The notes under the pieces were generated by a model that was not told the DNA's origin, searched no databases, and saw nothing but the letters and a program-made list of their open reading frames with translations. Position numbers and translations under genes: made by a program. Shown in pieces: positions 35,305-44,182 of a stretch of DNA of 63,606 bases (the stretch's first letter is position 1; each line of letters opens with the position of its first letter). The DNA is from Bacillota bacterium. Lineage in GTDB: Bacteria > Bacillota > Clostridia > Oscillospirales > Oscillospiraceae. The stretch lies in assembly GCA_021770445.1 (NCBI GenBank), contig JAETQY010000019.1:1-63606 (forward strand). Reading direction: 5' to 3'.

Positions 35305-35892
35305 ATGGCCAAAAAGAACACCCGGAACACCCGGGGGAAGATCATCGACGCGGCCTGGCAGCTGTTTTACCGCCAGGGCTACGACGACACCACCGTGGAG
35401 GAGATTATCGAGGAGTCGGGCACCTCTCGGGGGTCCTTCTACCACTACTTCCGGGGCAAGGACGCCCTGCTGTCCACCCTGGCCGACGTGTTCGACCGGA
35501 AGTATGAGGAGCTGATGGAGACCCTGGACCCGGAGCAGGACCGCTTTGAGCAGCTGATGTACCTGAACCGGGAGCTGTTTGCCATGCTGGAGAACTCCAT
35601 CTCCCTGGACCTGGCCGCCCGGTTGTACTCCTACCAGTTGGTCACCCGGGGGGACAAGTCCCTCCTGGACCACAACCGCACCTATTACCGACTGCTGCGC
35701 CAGACGGTGCTCCAGGGCCAGGAGCGGGGGGAGCTGCGAGGCGACGTCACCGCCAACGAGATCGTCCGGGTCTACGCCCTGTGCGAGCGGGCCCTCATCT
35801 ACGACTGGTGCCTGTCCGAGGGGGACTACTCCCTGTCCCAGTACGCGGCGACTATGATGCCCATGTTCCTACAAGGCTTTCGAGGGAAATAA
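35305..35892 (+). CDS. TetR/AcrR-family regulator
   Basis: 195 aa from ATG 35305, behind GGAGGGG. The N-terminal HTH is GKIIDAAWQLFYRQGYDDTT...SRGSFYHYFRGKDALL, followed by a helical ligand-binding domain. The adjacent palindrome suggests autorepression. The ligand is unknown; the neighbouring PutP has its own promoter and no matching operator. Confidence 0.92.
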   Translation: MAKKNTRNTRGKIIDAAWQLFYRQGYDDTTVEEIIEESGTSRGSFYHYFRGKDALLSTLADVFDRKYEELMETLDPEQDRFEQLMYLNRELFAMLENSISLDLAARLYSYQLVTRGDKSLLDHNRTYYRLLRQTVLQGQERGELRGDVTANEIVRVYALCERALIYDWCLSEGDYSLSQYAATMMPMFLQGFRGK

Positions 35893-35938
35893 GCGGAAAT
35901 TTGTAGGAATGTACAAAAGAATATTTTATAAAATGTAC

Positions 35939-35974
35939 AGCCTGTTTTTCTTGATATTTCAAGATTAACAGGCT
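35939..35974 (+). terminator. Hairpin after the TetR gene
   Basis: AGCCTGTT / AACAGGCT with an inner CTTGA/TCAAG stem, then ATTTAATATT. The AT-rich flanks (AATGTACA occurs twice) lie in the 208-base gap before putP. Confidence 0.6.
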
Positions 35975-36008
35975 ATTTAATATTATAATGTACGGAGTTT
36001 GTTCTATA

Positions 36009-36037
36009 TTGCGTTCTTGCTCTCTTTCTGATATGAT
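36009..36037 (+). promoter_or_regulatory. Promoter of putP
   Basis: TTGCGT, 17 bases, TATGAT, about 63 bases before the start codon. Confidence 0.65.
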
Positions 36038-36100
36038 ACCAATAATCTGCTCTTTGACGGCCATTGTGTGGGCCACCGGAGGGCCTTTGGGAGGAATTTT

Positions 36101-37636
36101 ATGACGACCCAGCAAATATTGATCTGCCTGACCATTGTACTCTACCTGGCATTCATCACCTGTGTAGGTGTCTACTTCAACCGCAAAGGGAGCGGCGCCA
36201 ACACGGACGAATACTACCTGGGCGGCCGCAAGATGGGCCCTCTGGTGGTGGCCATGAGCGCCGAGGCCAGCGACATGAGCGGCTGGCTGCTCATGGGCCT
36301 GCCCGGGCTGGCCTACCTGAGCGGCGTCGCCGAGCCCTTCTGGACGGCTGTGGGACTGGCTGTGGGCACCTATTTCAACTGGCTGCTGGTGGCCAAGCGG
36401 CTGCGCCGCTACTCCGCCAGGCTGGGCGCCATCACCATCCCCGGCTTCTTCTCCAAGCGCTATAAGGACGACCGACACATCATCTCCTGCATCGCGGCCG
36501 TCATCATCGTGATCTTCTTTGTCCCCTATGTGGCCTCCGGCTTTAAGGCCATCGGCACCCTGTTCAGCACCCTGTTCAACGTGGACTACCACATCACCAT
36601 GCTGGTGGGCGCCACCATTATCATCATCTACACCGTGCTGGGCGGCCTGGCCGCCGTGGCCACCATCGACCTGATCCAGTCTGTGGTCATGTCCATCGCC
36701 CTGATCTCCATTGTCTGCTTCGGCGTCGTCCAGGCGGGCGGCTGGGACCAGGTGATGTCCAACGCCCAGGGGATGGCGGGTTATCTCAACGTGTTCCAGG
36801 GCTGCAACACCGTCACCGGCGAGGCGGGGACCTACGGGACCCTGGCCATCGTCTCCACCCTGGCCTGGGGGCTGGGTTACTTCGGTATGCCCCACATCCT
36901 GGTGCGGTTCATGTCCATCGAGGACGAGGAGAAGCTGACCATCTCCCGCCGGGTGGGCTCTATCTGGGTAGTCATTGCCATGGGCGTGGCCATCCTCATC
37001 GGTGTGGTGGGCAGCAGCGTGTCCAAGGCCGGCCGGATCGTCACCCTCACCACCAGCGCCGACTCCGAGACCATCGTGATCCAGCTGGCCAACCTGCTCA
37101 GCCAGTACGGCGCGGTCTTTGCCCTGCTGGCCGGCATCACCCTGGCCGGCATTATGGCCAGCACCATGTCCACCGCTGACAGCCAGCTGCTGGCCGCCGC
37201 CTCCTCCATGTCCGAGGACCTGCTGCACAGCTTCCTGGGGATCAAGATGGACAACAGGACCTCCATGCTGTTTGCCCGGGGCACCGTGGTCATCATCGCC
37301 GTTGTAGGGGCGGTGCTGGCCTGGAATCCCAGCAGCTCCGTGTTCCGGATTGTCTCCTTCGCCTGGGCGGGCTTCGGTGCCACCTTCGGCCCCGCCATGC
37401 TGTGTGCCCTGTTCTGGAAGCGGAGCAACCGCCAGGGCATCATAGCCGGCCTGGTGGCCGGGGGAGCTATGGTCTTTATCTGGAAGTTCGCCGTCCGGCC
37501 CCTGGGCGGCGTGTGGGATATCTACGAGCTGCTCCCCGCCTTCCTGGTGGCCCTGGCCGCTATTGTGATCGTCTCCCTGGCCACCCCCGCCCCGGAGGCG
37601 GAGGTGGTGAGGACCTTCGAGGAGTATGACAAATAA
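36101..37636 (+). CDS. putP: Sodium/proline symporter
   Basis: 511 aa from ATG 36101, behind GGGAGG. Member of the SSS family with about 13 membrane segments. DEYYLGGRKMGPLVVAMSAEASDMSGWLLMG near residue 45 and the helix MASTMSTADSQLLAAASSMS are PutP/PanF signatures. The first carries Na+ and substrate ligands (the Ser/Asp of SAEASDMSG). It imports proline with Na+ as osmolyte or fermentation substrate. Monocistronic, with its own promoter and terminator. Confidence 0.93.
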   Translation: MTTQQILICLTIVLYLAFITCVGVYFNRKGSGANTDEYYLGGRKMGPLVVAMSAEASDMSGWLLMGLPGLAYLSGVAEPFWTAVGLAVGTYFNWLLVAKRLRRYSARLGAITIPGFFSKRYKDDRHIISCIAAVIIVIFFVPYVASGFKAIGTLFSTLFNVDYHITMLVGATIIIIYTVLGGLAAVATIDLIQSVVMSIALISIVCFGVVQAGGWDQVMSNAQGMAGYLNVFQGCNTVTGEAGTYGTLAIVSTLAWGLGYFGMPHILVRFMSIEDEEKLTISRRVGSIWVVIAMGVAILIGVVGSSVSKAGRIVTLTTSADSETIVIQLANLLSQYGAVFALLAGITLAGIMASTMSTADSQLLAAASSMSEDLLHSFLGIKMDNRTSMLFARGTVVIIAVVGAVLAWNPSSSVFRIVSFAWAGFGATFGPAMLCALFWKRSNRQGIIAGLVAGGAMVFIWKFAVRPLGGVWDIYELLPAFLVALAAIVIVSLATPAPEAEVVRTFEEYDK

Positions 37637-37646
37637 AGCTGAAAAG

Positions 37647-37676
37647 ACGGCGCGGCCAGTTGGCCGCGCCGTTTTA
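37647..37676 (+). terminator. Terminator of putP
   Basis: 11-bp perfect stem ACGGCGCGGCC / GGCCGCGCCGT, loop AGTT, then TTTA. Confidence 0.85.
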
Positions 37677-37681
37677 TATCT

Positions 37682-38728
37682 TCAGGTCAGCTTGGGTCCC
37701 ACCCCGGGGATGAGGTAGACCAGCCAGGCGAAGGGGAGGGAGAGGAGGAAGAAAATCAATGCGAATAAGGGCACGGACAGGGCGGGGGAGAAGGCCAGCA
37801 GGGAGACACCCAGCCGCCGGAAGATCAGCACCCACAGCTGATGGACCAGGTAGATGCCGAAAGCATAGGCCCCGATATCGTTCATGGCGCGACGGCGGGA
37901 GCGCTCTTCACTGATGCCCAGGACGTACCGAAAGAGGGTGCAGAAGGCGGCGGCGGTAAGTACCACGTTGGGGGAGGTGTACAGGTACCACAGCTCCCGG
38001 CTGCCCCCGATGAGCTTGGGGCCCATGAGAGTGAACACCAGCCCCAGCACGCCCAGGATGTAGAGGATGTACTCGGCGATGCGGCTGATCTCAAAGTGCC
38101 GCAGATACCAACCCCCCACGTAGCACCCCACCCAGCCCAGCACCAGATGGACCCTCAGCCGCTCCAGCTGCCCGACAATGACACTGTCGGGGTGGAAGGC
38201 GGTCCACAGGGGCAGGAGGGAGGCAAAGAGGAGGCACAGGGCCAGAAAGTAGCGCAGATCTCCCCGGCTGGCCGAGGAGGTAAAGCGGTGGATTACCGGG
38301 TGGACCAGATAGAGGCCGATGAGGGGGTAGAGCACCCACAGGTGGAAGTAGGTGTTCCCCTTGGCGGCGGATACCAGGGCGGCCCACACCCCGCCCCAGG
38401 ACAGGACGCCGCCCCCCAGCAGATGGGCGGCCACGGCGTACACCGCCCCCCAGAACACCAGCAGGAGGAAGGCGGGCAGAGCCAGGCCCGCCAGAGCGGC
38501 GGGCACCTGGGGCTTGCCGCCCTCCAAAGAAAACATCCCCCACAGCATGAACAGGGCGGGGGCGGTCCAGGAGGTGAGCCCCTCATAGACGGACAGCACC
38601 TGCCAGGTCCCGGAGCCGGCGGTCACCAGCTCCTGGCACTGCTGGGACAGCAGCAGCATGATGGCGCACAGCACGGTAAACACCCGGAAGAAGCCGGGCC
38701 ACCCCATATTGCGGTCTCCCCTGGTCAT
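37682..38728 (-). CDS. Integral membrane acyltransferase
   Basis: 348 aa starting at ATG 38728, whose A is the last base of the upstream TGA (or GTG three bases earlier). About ten hydrophobic segments. It resembles the Acyl_transf_3 family (OafA/WecH-like), which O-acetylates cell-surface glycans: FHLWVLYPLIGLYLVHPVIH and AYAFGIYLVHQLWVLIF. The catalytic His of the usual RxxAxxxH start motif is not obvious, so activity is less certain. Coupled to a glyoxalase-fold gene, perhaps only for expression. Confidence 0.75.
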   Translation of the reverse strand: MTRGDRNMGWPGFFRVFTVLCAIMLLLSQQCQELVTAGSGTWQVLSVYEGLTSWTAPALFMLWGMFSLEGGKPQVPAALAGLALPAFLLLVFWGAVYAVAAHLLGGGVLSWGGVWAALVSAAKGNTYFHLWVLYPLIGLYLVHPVIHRFTSSASRGDLRYFLALCLLFASLLPLWTAFHPDSVIVGQLERLRVHLVLGWVGCYVGGWYLRHFEISRIAEYILYILGVLGLVFTLMGPKLIGGSRELWYLYTSPNVVLTAAAFCTLFRYVLGISEERSRRRAMNDIGAYAFGIYLVHQLWVLIFRRLGVSLLAFSPALSVPLFALIFFLLSLPFAWLVYLIPGVGPKLT

Positions 38729-39099
38729 CACTTGTCCTCCGGGACGATCTCGATCCAGTAGCCGTCCGGATCGGAGATGAAATAGATGCCCATGGCCGGG
38801 TTCTCAAAGCAGACGCAGCCCATTTCCTTGTGCTTGGCGTAGAGGGCGTCGTACTCACTGGTGTGGAAGGCCAGGTGGAACTCGCACTCCCCCAGGTTGT
38901 AGGGCTCCTTCCGATCCCGGAGCCAGGTCAGCTCCAGCAGGAAGGGGGAGCCAGCCTCGTCCCCCAGAAAGACCAGCTTGAAGGAGCCGTCCTCCGCCTC
39001 CTTCTCCCGCACGGGGGACAGGTTCAAAGCCTCCTTGTAGAAGGCCAGACTGCGGTCCAGGTCTAGGACATTGAAGTTGAAGTGATAGAAAGCGGTCAT
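38728..39099 (-). CDS. VOC (glyoxalase/bleomycin-resistance) family protein
   Basis: 123 aa: two beta-alpha-beta-beta-beta modules. The start FYHFNFNVLDLDRSLAFYKE and the end ISDPDGYWIEIVPED are typical of lactoylglutathione-lyase-like proteins; the His and Glu metal ligands are in NFNVLD/HLAFHT and IEIVPE. The substrate is unknown. It is preceded by AAGGAG. It shares an operon with the acyltransferase and lies 11 bases after the ClC gene. Confidence 0.88.
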   Translation of the reverse strand: MTAFYHFNFNVLDLDRSLAFYKEALNLSPVREKEAEDGSFKLVFLGDEAGSPFLLELTWLRDRKEPYNLGECEFHLAFHTSEYDALYAKHKEMGCVCFENPAMGIYFISDPDGYWIEIVPEDK

Positions 39100-39110
39100 A
39101 GCAATTCTCC

Positions 39111-40370
39111 TTAATGTGTATTTTTATCCACCCACTCGGGCTTGAACTTGGAGTAGAGGATTTTTTGCTCGCTGTACAGTCCGTAGTAGCCGGACAGCAT
39201 GTAGGACACCCCGCAGCACAGGGCGTACAGGGGCAGGCCCTCCCCGCCGAAGAGCTCAAAGGCCAGCAGGATGGAGCTCAAGGGACAGTTGGTGGCCCCG
39301 CAGAAGGTGGCCGCCATCCCCAGCGCTCCGGAAAAGCTGTGGGGCAGTCCCAGCAGGGGCCCGGCCCAGACGCCAAAGGCGCAGCCGGTGAACAGCACGG
39401 GGACGATTTCGCCCCCACGGAAGCCGGCCCCCAGAGTGAGGGCGGTAAACAGAATTTTCAGCAGGAAGGCCTCCGGGATCTCGTCCCCGGCCAGCAGCCC
39501 CCGGATGACTCCGTCTCCCGCGCCGTTGTAGGTCTGGTCCCCCACCAGCAGGGTGAGGCCCAGCACCAGAGCGCCGCCGGCAGCGGCCCGGAGAACGGGG
39601 TTGGGGAAGTATTTGGCGTAGAGCTTGGGGGCGGTGTGCATCACAGTGCAGAAGAGGATGGACAGCACCGCGCACAGCACCCCCATGGCGGCGGCCTGGA
39701 GGACGGGAATGGGCTCCAGACGCATGATGTTGTGGACAGGGTAGCCGTGGATGGCGTGGATGTCAAAGGCGTGGGCCACTAGGGCCGCCGTGAAGGAGGA
39801 CACCATACAGGGCACCATGGCGGCGTAGTACATGACCCCCACGCTGACCACCTCCATGGCGAAGATGGCCGCGGTGATGGGGGTGCCGAACAGGGCGGAG
39901 AAGGCGGCGGCCATGCCACACATGGTCACAATCCGCTCGTCCTTCTCGTCTAGGCGGAGCAGGCGGCCGATGGAGGCGGACAGGGAGGCCCCCAGCTGGA
40001 GGGCGGCGCCCTCCCGGCCAGCTGAGCCTCCCGCCAGATGGGTGAGGATGGTGGATAGAAAGATCAGCGGGGCGGTGCGCAGCTTGAGCCGCTCCGCGTC
40101 CCGCACCGCCACCAGCACCAGGTTGGTCCCCCGGTCCTTCTCCATACCGCACACCCGGTAGAGCAGCACAATGGCCGGCCCGGCCAGGGGCAGCAGCCAG
40201 ATGATATTAGGGTGTGCCCCCCGCAGCTCAGTGGCCAGGTCGATGCCCAGGTGGAAGGCCACCGCCACAAGGCCTACGATAATACCGATGAAACAGGAAT
40301 AGAACAGCCATTTTGCGAAGGCCATGCCCTCTCTCACGGGCCTGCGCAGCTGTTCGGACAGCTGGGGCAT
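39111..40370 (-). CDS. ClC-family chloride channel/transporter
   Basis: 419 aa from ATG 40370, behind GAGGAGA. The ClC signature is GGSAGREGAALQLGASL (the gating glutamate is in GREGA) and GAGFRGGEIVPVLFTG in place of the GIFAP-type motif. The selectivity Ser-Gly-Pro site near residue 100 is not the classic GSGIP, so anion preference is unclear. No cytoplasmic CBS domains. The internal half-repeat helices are complete, and the short form is typical of Firmicutes voltage-gated chloride-channel family proteins. Confidence 0.9.
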   Translation of the reverse strand: MPQLSEQLRRPVREGMAFAKWLFYSCFIGIIVGLVAVAFHLGIDLATELRGAHPNIIWLLPLAGPAIVLLYRVCGMEKDRGTNLVLVAVRDAERLKLRTAPLIFLSTILTHLAGGSAGREGAALQLGASLSASIGRLLRLDEKDERIVTMCGMAAAFSALFGTPITAAIFAMEVVSVGVMYYAAMVPCMVSSFTAALVAHAFDIHAIHGYPVHNIMRLEPIPVLQAAAMGVLCAVLSILFCTVMHTAPKLYAKYFPNPVLRAAAGGALVLGLTLLVGDQTYNGAGDGVIRGLLAGDEIPEAFLLKILFTALTLGAGFRGGEIVPVLFTGCAFGVWAGPLLGLPHSFSGALGMAATFCGATNCPLSSILLAFELFGGEGLPLYALCCGVSYMLSGYYGLYSEQKILYSKFKPEWVDKNTH

Positions 40371-40466
40371 TGTGAAGTCTCCTCTCTCCCGGGGCCCGCG
40401 GCCCCGCCAGGTAGGGAGATTATAGCACATCCGGCCGGGATTTGCACCTAAAATTTCCGCCCCCAC

Positions 40467-40495
40467 TTGTCACGGCCGTATTTTTGTGCTATGAT
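40467..40495 (+). promoter_or_regulatory. Promoter of the CBS/CorC protein gene
   Basis: TTGTCA, 17 bases, TATGAT. A minus-strand TATAAT for the ClC gene is nearby at 40430-40425, so the two genes are divergently expressed. Confidence 0.7.
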
Positions 40496-40540
40496 GCAGA
40501 CGTATCAATATATCGCAACCCTTCAAAGGAGGTCATTTTT

Positions 40541-41443
40541 GTGGAAGACGGCCATTTATGGCTGGTACTTTTTATTGCAAGCCTGTGTGTCAATATCGTG
40601 CAGCTGCTGTGGCGGCCCATCCTGAATCTGCTCCACCGGAAGGACCAGGTGTCGGAGGACAACATCATGGCCATGGTGGAGGAGGGCGAGGAGTCGGGCG
40701 CCATCCAGGGCAGCGAGAAGGAATTTATCGAGAACGTCCTGGAGTTTGACAACATCACCGCCAAGGATGTGATGGTCCACCGGACTGATATGGTGTCCCT
40801 CCCGGCCGACGCGGAGGAGGGCGAGATTCTGGACGCCATCCGCCAGTCGGGCCTGTCCCGGTTCCCGGTGTACGGCGAGGACGTGGACGACATCGTGGGC
40901 ATCCTGTCCACCCGGGAATACCTCTTAAATTTCCGGGAGGAGGCTCCCAAGCCCCTGAAGGACCTGCTCCGTCCGGCCTACTTCGTCCCTGAGACGGTGG
41001 CCGCCGACGTGCTCTTCCGGGACATGCAGGGGAAAAAGACCCATCTGGCCCTGGTGGTGGACGAGTACGGCGGCACCAGCGGCCTGGTCACCCTGGAGGA
41101 CCTGCTGGAGGAGCTGGTGGGCAACATCTACGACGAGTTCGACCCCCAGGAGGAGCAGGAGATCATCCCTCTGGAGGAGGGGCGCTGGCGGGTGTCAGGC
41201 TCCGCCGACCTGGAGGAGCTGGCCGAGGTGGTGGGGTTCACTCTGCCCGACGACGAGGAGATCGACTATGACACCCTGGGCGGGCTGGTGTTCTCCCAGC
41301 TTTCCGTCATCCCCGAGGACGGCAGCCGCCCCGCGGTGGACGCCCTAGGCCTACATATCCAGGTGGAGGAGCTGTGCGACCGCCGGGTGGAGTGGGCCCT
41401 GGTGGAGAAGCTGAAGCCCGAGCCGGAAAAAGAGAGCGAATAA
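40541..41443 (+). CDS. CBS-pair/CorC_HlyC protein (short HlyC/TlyC form)
   Basis: 300 aa from GTG 40541, 6 bases after AAAGGAGG. One N-terminal membrane helix replaces the usual DUF21 domain. A CBS pair (about 75-200: VMVHRTDMVSLPADAEEGEI, then VVDEYGGTSGLVTLEDLLEELVG) and the C-terminal transporter-associated domain follow (about 215-290). Full-length relatives mediate Mg2+/Co2+ efflux; this truncated-membrane form may be a regulatory or nucleotide-sensing version. Confidence 0.9.
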   Translation: MEDGHLWLVLFIASLCVNIVQLLWRPILNLLHRKDQVSEDNIMAMVEEGEESGAIQGSEKEFIENVLEFDNITAKDVMVHRTDMVSLPADAEEGEILDAIRQSGLSRFPVYGEDVDDIVGILSTREYLLNFREEAPKPLKDLLRPAYFVPETVAADVLFRDMQGKKTHLALVVDEYGGTSGLVTLEDLLEELVGNIYDEFDPQEEQEIIPLEEGRWRVSGSADLEELAEVVGFTLPDDEEIDYDTLGGLVFSQLSVIPEDGSRPAVDALGLHIQVEELCDRRVEWALVEKLKPEPEKESE

Positions 41444-41450
41444 GGATATA

Positions 41451-41480
41451 AAAAGGCTCCCTCGGAGAGGGAGCCTTTTT
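41451..41480. terminator. Bidirectional terminator
   Basis: AAAAGGCTCCCTC / GAGGGAGCCTTTTT with loop GGA. It serves the CBS gene and the converging ferredoxin gene. Confidence 0.9.
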
Positions 41481-41485
41481 ATGCG

Positions 41486-41671
41486 TTATCCCACCTCGAT
41501 GGCGTTTACCGGACAGGAGTCGGCGGCCTCCCGGACGACGGCCTCCAGCTCCGGGGGGACCTCCTCGCGGTAGACCCCGGCGGTGCCGCCCTCGGTGATG
41601 TGAAAGACGTCGGGGCAGATGCTGACGCACAGCCCGCAGCTGATACAGTCGGCGTTGACATGGACCTTCAT
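41486..41671 (-). CDS. Ferredoxin, one [4Fe-4S] cluster
   Basis: 61 aa: CISCGLCVSICPDVF followed by SCPVNAI gives the cluster ligands, as in Thermotoga/Clostridium single-cluster ferredoxins. A soluble electron carrier. RBS AGGAGG lies 10 bases before the ATG. Confidence 0.93.
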   Translation of the reverse strand: MKVHVNADCISCGLCVSICPDVFHITEGGTAGVYREEVPPELEAVVREAADSCPVNAIEVG

Positions 41672-41722
41672 AGGGATACCTCCTTTGTAAATTACAGGAG
41701 AGTATCCCCCTCCCGGCGGAGT

Positions 41723-42997
41723 TTATTCATAGGTCCCCAAAAACAGGGGCACGCCGGTCTGCAGGTCAATGATGCCGTAGAGGAAGGGCCGGTCCAGCAC
41801 CAGCGTGATCCCCTCCGGATCGGGAGCGGCGGCGCCAGCGGGAGCTGCCACCACCGTGGCGGCGGCCGCCTCGGTGCCCTTCTCGTTGACCTCGATCTTG
41901 GCGGCGTGGATGACCTGGGAGATAAAATATCCCTCCGGGTTGTCTCCCATTTTGGAGAAGTTAGCGGTACCGGGGACAAAGGCGTCCTCCAGGCCCATTC
42001 CGGACAAAGCCTCCGACAAATCGCCTCGCCACTCCGCCGTGAACTTGGGCATGGCGAAGCGGAGGAACATGGCGTCCTCCCGGCTGTTGATGAGCTGGGT
42101 CAGGGCCTCCCCTTCCAGGGTGTTGAGCCACTCCCCAAAGTTGTAGTCGCAGTCTGTGTACACGTCAGGCAGGAGGGCGAAGAAGGCCAGCCGCCCGTCA
42201 TCGTAGGGCAGCACCGCCCCCTGGGCCCCCTCGCCCTGGAGGTAGGACAGCTCTGTGTCGAAGTGCTGCAAATAGTCCGCCCGGCTGTCGGAGCCGCCGG
42301 CGTGGTGGAAGTCCATCTCTCGGGTGGAACGGGGGTCAAACTCCCGGAGCCACTTGTTCTTCAAATAGAGGGCGTTGACCAGCAGCAGGGCGGTGTCCTC
42401 GTCGAAGGGTTCGGTAATAATTTCCGGGATCATCTTGTTGGTGTGCTCAGATACCCAGCCGTTCAGGTCGTTTACGATGCCCGGGACGGACAACTTCCCC
42501 TGAAAGACCTGGGCGTCGAACACGCCCCGGCACTTGCCCACGAAGTCATCCTTGATCTGCCCGTCCGGGTCCACCCACAGGCTGTTGGCGATGGAGCATT
42601 TGGTGGAGCCGGTGAGGTTCCGATAGATGATTGTCAGTGCCCGGCAGGCCACGTTAATGGCTTCGATGCTGACTCCATCCCCCAGAACTTCCTGGAATTG
42701 GGATAAGGTCTCTCCTTCCGCGCCGTTGGCCGTCATGGACAGGGCCAGGGCCACGGAGAGCGGGGAGATGAAGGTGGACTTTTTGTCCGCCGCCCGGGTC
42801 TGTTTCAGCAGATCCAGGCCGAAGTCGGACAGGGCGGTATAGACGCTTAAAGCGTCCAGGTCGTGGGCCATCATGTCGGCGTCGGTGAGCTTGATGGGGT
42901 CGGCGGTGAGCTCCTTTGCGGCGGAGGCCCGGGTACAGCCGGCCAGCAGGCCGAGACCCAGGGCGCAGGCCAGGAGCAGGGCAAGAGCTCGCTTCAT
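41723..42997 (-). CDS. Lipoprotein serpin (serine protease inhibitor)
   Basis: 424 aa from ATG 42997, behind AAGGAGGAA. A lipoprotein signal, MKRALALLLACALGLGLLAG with Cys21, is followed by the full serpin fold: FISPLSVALALSMTANGAEG, ANSLWVDPDGQI, LLVNALYLKNKW, and PFLYGIIDLQTGVPLFLGTY. The hinge of the reactive loop reads VNEKGTEAAAATVV, the small-residue pattern of inhibitory serpins. The scissile region is AAPAGAAAPDPEG, so elastase-like proteases are plausible targets. Surface-anchored serpins in gut bacteria may block host or bacterial proteases. Confidence 0.94.
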   Translation of the reverse strand: MKRALALLLACALGLGLLAGCTRASAAKELTADPIKLTDADMMAHDLDALSVYTALSDFGLDLLKQTRAADKKSTFISPLSVALALSMTANGAEGETLSQFQEVLGDGVSIEAINVACRALTIIYRNLTGSTKCSIANSLWVDPDGQIKDDFVGKCRGVFDAQVFQGKLSVPGIVNDLNGWVSEHTNKMIPEIITEPFDEDTALLLVNALYLKNKWLREFDPRSTREMDFHHAGGSDSRADYLQHFDTELSYLQGEGAQGAVLPYDDGRLAFFALLPDVYTDCDYNFGEWLNTLEGEALTQLINSREDAMFLRFAMPKFTAEWRGDLSEALSGMGLEDAFVPGTANFSKMGDNPEGYFISQVIHAAKIEVNEKGTEAAAATVVAAPAGAAAPDPEGITLVLDRPFLYGIIDLQTGVPLFLGTYE

Positions 42998-43100
42998 AGA
43001 AATTCCTCCTTTTAATATGCTTCTGCCCATATAGACGAAAACCGTCCCCTGCGGTTGCGTATTTTTGAGGTTTTTTTGGAAATTTTCAAGGAGATTGTCC

Positions 43101-43130
43101 TTGACGGAGAGACTGAGCCTATGATATAAT
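43101..43130 (+). promoter_or_regulatory. Promoter of the str operon
   Basis: TTGACG, 18 bases, TATAAT, about 80 bases before the L7Ae-like gene. Confidence 0.75.
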
Positions 43131-43209
43131 ACCGTTTCGTGGCGGTAGGGGCATTGTGCCCTTTTACCCGATGAAGTTCCCCGCTTTGGGGAAAAGGAGG
43201 GTTACCGAT

Positions 43210-43458
43210 ATGATACAGGAACTCAGCGGCTCCAACAAGGTTGTGGGGGCTAAGCAGGCCAAGCGGGCCCTGCGGGACGGCCGGGCCGTCCGGCTGTATA
43301 TGGCCCTGGACGCCGACCCCCGTCTGCTCCAGCCCCTGGTCCAGGAGGCGGTGAACCGGCAGGTGCCGGTCTCCCAGGTGCCCACCATGAAGGAGCTGGG
43401 CGCCGCCTGCGGCATTGCCGTGGGCGCCGCGGTTGCGGTTTTAACGAAAGAGGGATAA
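43210..43458 (+). CDS. L7Ae/L30e-like ribosomal protein (YbxF type)
   Basis: 82 aa from ATG 43210, behind GGAGGG. An L7Ae-fold kink-turn RNA binder: [54 protein letters not shown]. This gene regularly opens the str operon in Firmicutes, next to rpsL. Its role in the ribosome is minor or regulatory. Confidence 0.92.
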   Translation: MIQELSGSNKVVGAKQAKRALRDGRAVRLYMALDADPRLLQPLVQEAVNRQVPVSQVPTMKELGAACGIAVGAAVAVLTKEG

Positions 43459-43532
43459 AAATTCCCAATTTTGTTAAAATATATATCACGCCCCGATACG
43501 GGGCAGAATTGAGGAAAGGAGGAAACCCATTC

Positions 43533-43955
43533 ATGCCTACTTTTAACCAGCTGGTACGCAAGGGCCGCGAGCAGGCGGTGTACAAGTCCACCTCCCCCGC
43601 TCTTCAGCACGGTCTGAACACCCTGAAGAACCGGAGCACTGATCTGCCCTCTCCCCAGAAGAGAGGCGTCTGCACCGCCGTTCGTACTTCCACCCCCAAG
43701 AAGCCCAACTCGGCTCTTCGTAAGATCGCCCGTGTGAAGCTGACCAACGGGATGGAGGTCACCGCCTATATCCCCGGCGTGGGCCACAATCTCCAGGAGC
43801 ACAGCGTCGTGATGATCCGCGGCGGCCGTGTCAAGGACCTGCCCGGCGTGCGTTACCACATCATCCGCGGCACTCTGGACACCCAGGGCGTCTCCGGCCG
43901 TATGCAGGCCCGCTCCAAGTACGGTGCCAAGCGTCCCAAGGCCGGCAAGAAGTAA
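43533..43955 (+). CDS. rpsL: 30S ribosomal protein S12
   Basis: 140 aa from ATG 43533, behind AAAGGAGG. Decoding-centre protein. The conserved block [20 protein letters not shown] and [13 protein letters not shown] are intact. Lysines of the streptomycin site (KKPNS, and the PG motif near residue 105) look wild type. Confidence 0.97.
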   Translation: MPTFNQLVRKGREQAVYKSTSPALQHGLNTLKNRSTDLPSPQKRGVCTAVRTSTPKKPNSALRKIARVKLTNGMEVTAYIPGVGHNLQEHSVVMIRGGRVKDLPGVRYHIIRGTLDTQGVSGRMQARSKYGAKRPKAGKK

Positions 43956-43976
43956 TTTTTCACAGAAAAATTACTT

Positions 43977-44002
43977 GTAGGGGTCGCCGCCCTCGGCGAT
44001 CC
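43977..44002. repeat. Dispersed palindromic repeat, copy 2, and further hairpins in the rpsL-rpsG gap
   Basis: GTAGGGGTCGCCGCCCTCGG-CGATCC matches the repeat at 23271-23296 with a compensatory stem change. The same 226-base gap also holds GTTTACC/GGGTAAAC near 44076-44093 and CCGGACGG/CCGTCCGG near 44117-44139. It looks like a repeat cluster (REP-like) inserted in a normally compact operon. Confidence 0.55.
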
Positions 44003-44182
44003 GGTCCCCGGAGACGGGGACGAACCAAACTTGCATTGTGCGCTTGCGCAAGGCACCCCGCCTTGCCCGACGTTTACCATATACGGGTAAACCTCGGACA
44101 GGCATTACACGCAGTCCGGACGGCAGACCGTCCGGGGTACGAGTACCTATGATTTCTATTTTTTAAGAAGGAGGGAAGCAAA

